A DNA stretch of 5,170 nucleotides from Candidatus Omnitrophota bacterium (lineage in GTDB: Bacteria > Omnitrophota > Gorgyraeia > Gygaellales > Profunditerraquicolaceae). Below are positions 1 to 5,170 of this stretch, in pieces. Position numbers and translations under genes: made by a program. Below the pieces are notes generated by a model, which was not told where the DNA came from, did no database searches, and was given only the letters and a program-made list of their open reading frames with translations. The stretch lies in contig JAQUMS010000120.1 of NCBI GenBank assembly GCA_028717985.1, forward strand, positions 1 to 5,170. Reading direction: 5' to 3'. Numbering within the stretch: position 1 is the first letter of the stretch; every line of letters starts with the position of its first letter.

Positions 1-2
1 TC

Positions 3-3000
3 AGCGGCAGGATTTTCGCTATTCCTGCGGATATTGTGCGTAACAGGAATGCGATTGTTCCTTTTCTTAAAAAAAGCGCGAATGCTCTTCGTGAAATATT
101 CAACAAAAAAGAAGCATACACACAGGACGCCGTATCGTGGATTAACCGTTTGCGTGGAAGCACCAAGGAAGAAACACGGGAAGCCATACGAAGTTTTATA
201 CAGGAAAAAATTATTGATCAGTTACAGTATGTGTTAGTTGTTTTTATGCTTTTTGTTACGGCTGATTTTGTTATTACAATGGCCCTGAGTTTCGCTTCCG
301 GGATTTATAGTATTGCCATCGGCATAGTCCGTCCCGAGATATTGGCTGATACCGGATTTGCCGCACGATATTTTGAATCGATAAATCTGGTACTTGTTTC
401 CTCCGGCGCGTTCGCCGGTATAATCAAATGGCATTTGAATGACCGGTACGGTGAACGTTTGATAAACGCGCCGCCGCCGTTTATTATTCTTGGTTTAGTA
501 TTGGAAATTATCGGAAGGTTTATGCTCGGCAGTGCGGGAGGCATCCTTGTTTTGATTGGATTGGGAATGATCGGGATAACGCCTGTTGTATGGTATTACC
601 GTAAACAAGTACGGCGGCAGTCTGAAGAGATATCTGTGTCTAAGAATGATGGAGGAAATAGAGCTCTTAGCTCTTTGTTCGTAGCTCTTAGAGAAAATCA
701 AAACTCAGGAGACAACCTTAATTCCAAAGAGCTAAGAGCTAAGACCCACGAGCTGACAATGGAATATTATAAAGATGGCGGCGAAGTGCTGAGAATAGGT
801 CCTTCGTATTGGAAAGCGGAAAACGCCGAAGGCATCCTTTCGTTTTTACTCAGTGTTGATGAAAAGCGGCCCATGCTTAATGCCATTGAGATAGCGCTTG
901 ATAAATTCTCTCCCTGTTCAGTGGATGAAAATATCAGCGCGGGCCTCAGAGATATCGCTGAACAGAAGGATATCCGGATAACTATTCACGCGGAGCATGT
1001 TGATATTATGGAAGGAGGAAAAAGTATTGAGCGGATTGAGGATTCGATACGATTCGCTTCCTTTGTGCATGCGTACGCGGTTACAATGCATTTGACCGAA
1101 GCGGGCCGGGGGTTCGCGGAAAAAGCTGCGGAACTTGTTGGTTTCGCCGCACGGAATAACGTGATACTGGATATAGAAAATGTCCGCTGGCTTCACCGGG
1201 GCGATACGGCGGTATGGCATAGCGCGGATGATATAAATACAACATTCGGTTTTTTATTTGATCTGGTATCTCCGCGGGAAAAGAAGTTTTCCGGTATGAC
1301 ATTGGATATCGGACACACAAAGGCTTCTTTTCATCATGGCCCGGTTAAATTCCTATCCCTTCTTGACAGCCGGATTCCCATCAGAGTGGTCCATGCGCAT
1401 GGAAGCGAATTTTCCGCTAACCTGAAAAATGAAACGCATATGCCGGTTCACGAGGATCATTATATGATAAGCCAGTTGAATACCATGCTTCCTGAACTTG
1501 TACACGGCAGAAAATTCAGGGGTCCGTTTATCCTTGAATATAAATCCACTCCGGAAAACTTAGCCTGTATTGCCGTAAGAGACGCGGAGTTTATCCGGAA
1601 ACGTGCGTGTGCATTCGATCCTTACGACGGCGGTACATGTTTAAACCAGGTTTATTATTCTCCCGAACACTATCGTATTATTGTTTCGTTATTCGCAGGC
1701 ACGAACATCGTTACGATAAGGCGGGAAATGAATTATTCCGAAGCGGAATTTAATAAATTTTTAGAACTACTTGTCAAAGACGGGGTTTTGATGCGCAGAG
1801 AAGAAAATAAAATATATCAGCTTACAGATAGTGCACTTATGGCGTTGCGGAGTTTGGAATTTATACAGAAGGGGGAGGAATCCTTAAAGCCGGTGAAGGA
1901 ATTTAGTAATACCGGCAAGCGCCCGTTTTTTTATACATGGGATGCGTGCCGGGGGAAATTATTAAAATTCGGTAACCGTATCCCCCAATCAATATTCAAC
2001 AATTTTAGGGAACTTGTTTTTACGAATATAGTCATTGCTCCCAACGGCGCAATTTGGCTCGGGAATAAAGTGATTATGACCCTTGAGAAATATGCCGGAT
2101 TTGAGGCCGCGGTATATCTTTCAGAAAAAACCATTGTTGTTACGATCATACAAGATCCGTCGAAAAATCCGGTGGTAATGAACTGCGGTTTACCGGTTAT
2201 ATTCGCTAAAACAGGCGGGGAGAGAGTTGTTATTGGATTATTCAGCGCCGTGGAAAGAATCCTCCGGCAGGGAAAAAAAATATCAATGAAGATACTGGCT
2301 CAGGAATTATGTATTCAGCGTCCTGTTCTGGCAAAATATCTTATAGAAAACCCCGGGATACGGACTGAGATTATGGAATTAATTTTGCCTGATGAGGATA
2401 TTACATGTGCTATGCGCGAAGCACAGTATTATCAAATTAAAGCCGGGAGAATACTCCGGAGTAAAGGGTTTGAATTTGATGAATATGATCTCTATGAAAG
2501 GATACATCGTCTTCTTGATTCCGATCCTGAGTTTTATCAGAGTTACGCGTCTGTTGTGGCGACTCCAATTAAAAGAGGGGGGGCAAAACGCGCAAAAGCA
2601 GGGGGCACGAAAACCGAACGGAATAAAAAAAATATAAGGAGGCCGCGCGTGTCCGTCCGTTCAAAGAGAACATTGCCTTTCCGCGGCAAGGGGAACGTAC
2701 AATCAAATAAACCGTATATTCCCGGGAATGCACGGTTTCCTGAAGTCCGGCAACCGGTGATTGATTCGTGTTTTTGTATACCTGCCGGCCTTATGAATGC
2801 TGTGGGCCGGGTGATCGAACATGACCCTGAAGGTATGCTCTTCCGGTATTCTCCGGCAGGCGAAGATAAGGGGGAGTCATTCGATTTGTATTACCGTATT
2901 TCCGGAATGGTGAAAAAAGAAAATTTTACATCGTCCGACGCGCGTGTTTTGTATGTAAAAACAATCTCGGCTTTTTATCTGGGAGGTATGAAAGGGTTGA

Positions 3001-4040
3001 CTCATAGTGATCTGGCAGGATATGTTCTGGGACCTGGAAGCACATTGTCCCGGGATGTGATTCGTGCCGTAAAGGATATCGGTTTTGCGCTTCGCGATGC
3101 TAAAAATCATATGCCCCGGGGGATACTGGTGATAACCGAAGATGGTTTTATGCTCAAGAAAAAACTTCAGGATGAGATAACAAAGGAGTATATTTTGGAT
3201 CAAAGTGACGGGGGCATTAACCATTCGGGAGAGGCGAAAGAATTTCTTCCTCCTGACAGCCTCGCATTTATCCGTCTATCGCGGATTTTCACCCCGGTTC
3301 AGATGCATTATCTGCGGTTGATCAGGCGGGTAGTGAATTGCGGCGGCAAGAATAAAGTTGTTCTTTATATCGGCAGCGGAGCCGATATCTCGACTGCTTT
3401 GTTTGCTACAGGCGCAAAGATTTTTATTTTTGCCGATAAACTTTCCTTTAAGTCCAGAAGGGCGAACAAGGATGGGATAAACAAAAGAATGGAAGTTTAC
3501 TTTTCTGATAAGCGTTCGGATGGATATTCCGATTGGAAAATCCTTGAGGAATATTTGGGGGGCTCTGAAGAGCCGCTCTTCGCGGAATTGAGGGAGATGA
3601 ATGCCGAAATTGTAAACTCTGCCTATAAAAGTGATCTTGGCGCGTATGAAATTTCGTTTTTGTTGCCGGGAGAAAATGAACCGAGAATGATCCTCTATTT
3701 TGAGATTGAAGATGCCCGAGATATTTCAACCTATCCTGAGTCATTTCTCCGGTTTATATCAGAAGGCATAGATATTTGTATGATAAAGGCATTCAGGCTT
3801 ATAACATTGCCGCTTCAAATCCAAAAATGTATTATCGCGGCATTGCCTGTCGGCGGGATAGTTTTAACGGATGAGCTTCACGCCCGGCGTTTACTGTGTT
3901 CCGGTTTAATTCCTTGTGCCGGCAGGGAAATGGACGAGGTCCGGTTGTGGGAGGAAAAATATGATTTGTCGCTTGGATACAGTAAAATTATGTTGTTGAG
4001 AAAAATAAACGGTGATACTATAACGGATTCTTTAAATTAA
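3..4040 (+). CDS. Large multidomain membrane protein: membrane block, sugar-isomerase-like TIM barrel, winged helices, methyltransferase-like domain (5' partial)
   Basis: The frame is open to the left edge. The first canonical start is GTG at 36, but it has only a weak GGA nearby and the codons before it (3-35) read as normal protein, so I treat the gene as 5' truncated. Residues are numbered from that GTG. About 63-98, 113-133 and 148-188 are hydrophobic, giving roughly four to five membrane helices. Residues 209-236 come from an inverted repeat. Residues 247-520 look like an AP-endonuclease-2/xylose-isomerase TIM barrel, with IHAEH (318-321), H352, E381 in ENVR, LDIGH (D424, H427), VHAH (H453, H455), HEDH (472-475) and LEYK (E501) as likely metal ligands. 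A winged-helix-like segment follows (541-608), then an unassigned part with an HTH-like stretch (735-785), a Lys/Arg-rich linker (846-890) and another winged-helix-like segment (970-1042). Residues 1083-1320 resemble a Rossmann methyltransferase: YIGSGAD loop (1111-1117), acidic residue D1134, late strands at 1245-1252 and 1270-1278. Substrate and reaction are unknown. The TIM barrel is the surest assignment; the helix-turn-helix and methyltransferase calls are by pattern only. The stop is TAA at 4038. Confidence 0.85.
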   Translation, partial: SGRIFAIPADIVRNRNAIVPFLKKSANALREIFNKKEAYTQDAVSWINRLRGSTKEETREAIRSFIQEKIIDQLQYVLVVFMLFVTADFVITMALSFASGIYSIAIGIVRPEILADTGFAARYFESINLVLVSSGAFAGIIKWHLNDRYGERLINAPPPFIILGLVLEIIGRFMLGSAGGILVLIGLGMIGITPVVWYYRKQVRRQSEEISVSKNDGGNRALSSLFVALRENQNSGDNLNSKELRAKTHELTMEYYKDGGEVLRIGPSYWKAENAEGILSFLLSVDEKRPMLNAIEIALDKFSPCSVDENISAGLRDIAEQKDIRITIHAEHVDIMEGGKSIERIEDSIRFASFVHAYAVTMHLTEAGRGFAEKAAELVGFAARNNVILDIENVRWLHRGDTAVWHSADDINTTFGFLFDLVSPREKKFSGMTLDIGHTKASFHHGPVKFLSLLDSRIPIRVVHAHGSEFSANLKNETHMPVHEDHYMISQLNTMLPELVHGRKFRGPFILEYKSTPENLACIAVRDAEFIRKRACAFDPYDGGTCLNQVYYSPEHYRIIVSLFAGTNIVTIRREMNYSEAEFNKFLELLVKDGVLMRREENKIYQLTDSALMALRSLEFIQKGEESLKPVKEFSNTGKRPFFYTWDACRGKLLKFGNRIPQSIFNNFRELVFTNIVIAPNGAIWLGNKVIMTLEKYAGFEAAVYLSEKTIVVTIIQDPSKNPVVMNCGLPVIFAKTGGERVVIGLFSAVERILRQGKKISMKILAQELCIQRPVLAKYLIENPGIRTEIMELILPDEDITCAMREAQYYQIKAGRILRSKGFEFDEYDLYERIHRLLDSDPEFYQSYASVVATPIKRGGAKRAKAGGTKTERNKKNIRRPRVSVRSKRTLPFRGKGNVQSNKPYIPGNARFPEVRQPVIDSCFCIPAGLMNAVGRVIEHDPEGMLFRYSPAGEDKGESFDLYYRISGMVKKENFTSSDARVLYVKTISAFYLGGMKGLTHSDLAGYVLGPGSTLSRDVIRAVKDIGFALRDAKNHMPRGILVITEDGFMLKKKLQDEITKEYILDQSDGGINHSGEAKEFLPPDSLAFIRLSRIFTPVQMHYLRLIRRVVNCGGKNKVVLYIGSGADISTALFATGAKIFIFADKLSFKSRRANKDGINKRMEVYFSDKRSDGYSDWKILEEYLGGSEEPLFAELREMNAEIVNSAYKSDLGAYEISFLLPGENEPRMILYFEIEDARDISTYPESFLRFISEGIDICMIKAFRLITLPLQIQKCIIAALPVGGIVLTDELHARRLLCSGLIPCAGREMDEVRLWEEKYDLSLGYSKIMLLRKINGDTITDSLN
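662..740. repeat. Perfect 16-bp inverted repeat built of AGCTCTT heptamers, inside the large gene
   Basis: The left arm at 662-677 and the right arm at 725-740 are exact reverse complements, separated by 47 bases. Each arm holds two tandem heptamers: AGCTCTT at 662 and 669 on the left, AAGAGCT at 727 and 734 on the right. A further AGCTCTT lies in the loop at 683-689 and could pair with either right-hand copy. The element is translated without a stop in the host frame as residues 209-235, a hydrophilic linker between the membrane block and the TIM barrel. This is where an inserted palindromic element would do least damage. I infer an inserted or expanded repeat family; copies elsewhere in the genome cannot be seen from here. 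Confidence 0.85.
2635..2651 (+). promoter_or_regulatory. Internal Shine-Dalgarno and in-frame GTG inside the large gene
   Basis: TAAGGAGG at 2635-2642 is a near-ideal Shine-Dalgarno, six bases before GTG at 2649-2651, which is codon 872 in the frame of the large gene. Starting here would give a soluble protein of 463 residues carrying the third winged-helix-like segment and the methyltransferase-like domain. The Shine-Dalgarno is made from tandem AGG arginine codons, so it could be a by-product of the basic linker. The TAA at 2635-2637 is a stop in the +1 frame, and a run of seven G lies upstream at 2577-2583. Use of this start is inferred only. Confidence 0.4.
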
Positions 4041-4096
4041 AATTAACAAAAAGAGCAACTCAATATTCAAGATACAAAAGTTTAATATCACGGGTT

Positions 4097-4104
4097 GAGG
4101 AGGT
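4097..4104 (+). promoter_or_regulatory. Ribosome binding site of the double-PilZ gene
   Basis: GAGGAGGT at 4097-4104 lies five bases before ATG at 4110 and is close to a perfect match to the anti-Shine-Dalgarno. It fixes the start of the double-PilZ gene. The preceding gap (4041-4096) is AT-rich and holds no GC-rich hairpin with a T run, so I see no terminator after the large gene. TTAACA at 4043 and TTTAAT at 4081 resemble promoter boxes but do not pair at a proper spacing, so I do not call a promoter. Confidence 0.85.
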
Positions 4105-4109
4105 AATAT

Positions 4110-4886
4110 ATGTATTTCCCCGATAGGCGAAAGACCGCGCGGAAGGCGCTCAATAAACACGGAAATATTACTGTCTCGGGCGGAAAAGAACAGAGTTTTG
4201 AATGTTACGTGAATGATATAAGTATCCGCGGTATTCGCGTGCAGGCAAAACGTAAATTACCCCGCGACAAGGTGTTAAAATTTAAGTTAAAAACATTCTT
4301 GAATAAAGAACTTGAATCGGATATAATAGAAACTTGGGTTATATGGCAAAAAATTATTTCTGATATTTCCGTGTATGGCATTCATTTCACGAAAATAAAT
4401 GAAGCCGACCGGTCGGCAATTGAAAATTTTGTGTGTCATGATTTTTCTCATCAAAGCGGCGAACCGGGAAGAAATGTTTTTCTGCCGCAATCGGGAACAG
4501 CCAAAAAAGAGGATGAATTATTTACCTTGGGGGAATTAAAAGGAGGAGAAGGAATGCAGGAAGCTGAATTTGAGGATAAAAGAATTTTTGAACGGCTGCC
4601 GGTGAGACTTTCAGTGAAATTCCTTGACGTGGGATCAAATAAAGAAGGTTTGGGTGTTACTCATGATGTGAGTGCCAAAGGCGTCGGTATTACGACAGAA
4701 CAGGAATTATCTCCACGGACTCCTGTTGAAATGTGGCTTCGGGTTCCCGATAAAAGTGATTTCCTTTATACCCGCGGTGAAGTAATATGGTCGCGGATGA
4801 TGCCCGATCAACGCTTTAGAGTTGGTGTTAATCTGGAAAAAGCGGATCTTATGGGCATATCGAGGATTTTGCGGATAGGCGGATAG
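4110..4886 (+). CDS. Tandem PilZ-domain protein (predicted c-di-GMP receptor)
   Basis: This 258-residue soluble protein has two PilZ domains and no signal peptide or membrane helix. The first domain (about 5-110) has RKTAR at 7-11 (RxxxR) and DISIRG at 36-41 (DxSxxG), followed by a VIW strand near 77-79 and a YGIHF strand near 89-93 that leads into a C-terminal helix. The second domain (about 155-256) has RIFER at 158-162 and DVSAKG at 186-191, again with a VIW strand (225-227) and an RVGVNL strand. These are the known c-di-GMP contact motifs of the family, so both domains probably bind c-di-GMP; the output partner is unknown. A hydrophilic linker of about 40 residues (112-153) joins them and contains Met149 preceded by a strong internal Shine-Dalgarno, so a 110-residue single-PilZ isoform is possible. 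The start at 4110 is well supported. The gene follows the large membrane-protein gene by 69 bases and precedes another PilZ gene by 67, which suggests an operon. Confidence 0.93.
   Translation: MYFPDRRKTARKALNKHGNITVSGGKEQSFECYVNDISIRGIRVQAKRKLPRDKVLKFKLKTFLNKELESDIIETWVIWQKIISDISVYGIHFTKINEADRSAIENFVCHDFSHQSGEPGRNVFLPQSGTAKKEDELFTLGELKGGEGMQEAEFEDKRIFERLPVRLSVKFLDVGSNKEGLGVTHDVSAKGVGITTEQELSPRTPVEMWLRVPDKSDFLYTRGEVIWSRMMPDQRFRVGVNLEKADLMGISRILRIGG
4541..4556 (+). promoter_or_regulatory. Internal Shine-Dalgarno and ATG between the two PilZ domains
   Basis: AGGAGG at 4541-4546 stands seven bases before ATG at 4554-4556, which is codon 149 of the double-PilZ gene and lies a few residues before the second domain's RxxxR motif. 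The geometry is as good as that of the gene's own start. A TAA in the +1 frame at 4537-4539 ends one base before the Shine-Dalgarno. This looks like a former intergenic junction absorbed into the linker, or a functional internal start; the sequence cannot separate these. Confidence 0.5.
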
Positions 4887-4942
4887 TTTTTATCCGGCTC
4901 TTAAGGGGGAGAATTAGTCGTGCATTATTTTAAATATCCCCA

Positions 4943-4947
4943 GGGAG
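4943..4947 (+). promoter_or_regulatory. Ribosome binding site of the third PilZ domain gene
   Basis: GGGAG at 4943-4947 lies six bases before ATG at 4954. It supports that start, since the same frame is closed upstream by TAG at 4915-4917 and has no better start between. A second purine-rich stretch, GGGGGAG at 4905-4911, is too far away to serve this ATG. Confidence 0.7.
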
Positions 4948-4953
4948 ATAGTC

Positions 4954-5170
4954 ATGGAAGAAAAACGAAAACATAAAAGGCTTGGAACCCGGGAATCAGC
5001 GTCTCTTCTGGGTGGCGACGGCAGTGAGCATCACGTGAGCGTCCATGATGTTAGTCTGGGAGGAATGAGGATTTTGCTTGGAAGCGAATTGAAACTGGGG
5101 ACAAAAATTTCCGGGCGTTTTAAGATTTTGCCTAAGATCGGCCCGTTTTATGTTACCGGTCAGGTGGTAT
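4954..5170 (+). CDS. PilZ-domain protein, predicted c-di-GMP receptor (3' partial)
   Basis: From ATG at 4954 an open frame runs 72 complete codons to the right edge, where it is cut. The N-terminus is highly charged and contains RKHKR at residues 5-9, matching the PilZ RxxxR motif. HDVSLGG follows, with DVSLGG at about 32-37 matching DxSxxG. The remaining visible part is the beta-barrel core, ending in a VTGQVV strand that usually precedes the conserved tryptophan strand, so roughly the last third of a single PilZ domain lies outside. No signal peptide or membrane helix is seen. It starts 67 bases after the double-PilZ gene on the same strand with its own Shine-Dalgarno, so it is probably co-transcribed. 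Whether more domains follow cannot be seen. Confidence 0.9.
   Translation, partial: MEEKRKHKRLGTRESASLLGGDGSEHHVSVHDVSLGGMRILLGSELKLGTKISGRFKILPKIGPFYVTGQVV

Noticed and set aside
7..28. GCAGGA/TCCTGC six-bp inverted repeat at the left edge
   Set aside because: Short, inside the open reading frame, and expected by chance.
34..237. Alternative plus-strand frame of 67 codons overlapping the start of the large gene
   Set aside because: It lies in another frame entirely inside the large gene, its product looks basic and unstructured, and the overlapping frame codes for clear membrane helices further on.
403..418. CCGGCG/CGCCGG hairpin with a four-base loop
   Set aside because: It lies within membrane-helix codons of the large gene with no T run, so it is not a terminator and is likely coincidental.
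918..1320. Antisense open frames of 79 and 100 codons over the TIM-barrel region
   Set aside because: The sense strand carries clear superfamily motifs here; the antisense products have no recognisable domain and look like shadows of sense codon use.
2877..3224. Antisense open frame of 115 codons
   Set aside because: No domain, no ribosome binding site judged convincing, and the sense frame is continuous and protein-like across it.
3367..3388. Eight-bp stem with six-base loop over the glycine-loop codons of the methyltransferase-like domain
   Set aside because: The bases encode the YIGSGADI motif, so protein constraint explains them better than an RNA structure.
4041..4096. Promoter for the PilZ genes in the AT-rich gap
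   Set aside because: TTAACA at 4043 and TTTAAT at 4081 each resemble a box, but no pair has 16-18 base spacing, so a promoter cannot be supported.
4404..4417. Perfect 14-bp palindrome (GCCGACCGGTCGGC) in the first PilZ region
   Set aside because: It sits in coding sequence near the end of the first PilZ domain, is a single copy in the window, and could arise from ordinary codons; an operator role within a gene has no other support.
4880..4896. Weak CGGATA/TATCCG hairpin at the end of the double-PilZ gene, considered as a terminator
   Set aside because: Only six pairs, AT-rich, and the T residues are in the loop rather than after the stem.

Overview
The window is a bacterial, plus-strand, gene-dense stretch of moderate GC content. 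It has two short AT-richer gaps and no recognisable RNA gene, insertion sequence or CRISPR array. The lineage cannot be proved from the sequence. A very large multidomain membrane protein, clustered PilZ proteins and an in-frame palindromic AGCTCTT-type repeat fit a deep-branching lineage such as Candidatus Omnitrophota. That is a low-to-moderate confidence impression, not a demonstrated assignment.

Bases 3-4040 hold one long reading frame that is still open at the left edge, so its true start probably lies outside the window. The visible protein (over 1,340 residues) reads as a chain of modules: an amphipathic and charged N-terminal stretch, a block of about four to five membrane helices, and a linker that carries the palindromic repeat. 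Then come a TIM-barrel domain of the xylose isomerase/endonuclease IV superfamily with a nearly complete set of metal ligands, a winged-helix-like segment, an unassigned alpha/beta region with a second HTH-like segment, a strongly basic linker, a third winged-helix-like segment, and a Rossmann fold resembling a SAM-dependent methyltransferase. I know no characterised protein with this order.

Bases 4110-4886 encode a two-PilZ protein and bases 4954-5170 the start of a third PilZ protein cut by the right edge. All three PilZ domains keep the RxxxR and DxSxxG c-di-GMP-binding motifs. The genes are on the same strand, 69 and 67 bases apart, with clear Shine-Dalgarno sequences and no convincing terminator between them, so they may be co-transcribed. 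A working model, purely inferential, is a membrane-anchored sensor or enzyme next to a set of soluble c-di-GMP receptors.

The least ordinary signal is found twice. In both the giant gene (around 2577-2651) and the double-PilZ gene (around 4537-4556), a strong Shine-Dalgarno plus in-frame start codon sits exactly at a domain boundary inside the reading frame, and a stop codon in the +1 frame lies directly at or before that Shine-Dalgarno. This is what two fused, formerly separate genes would look like. It could also reflect internal initiation, frameshifting, or base-count errors in homopolymers.
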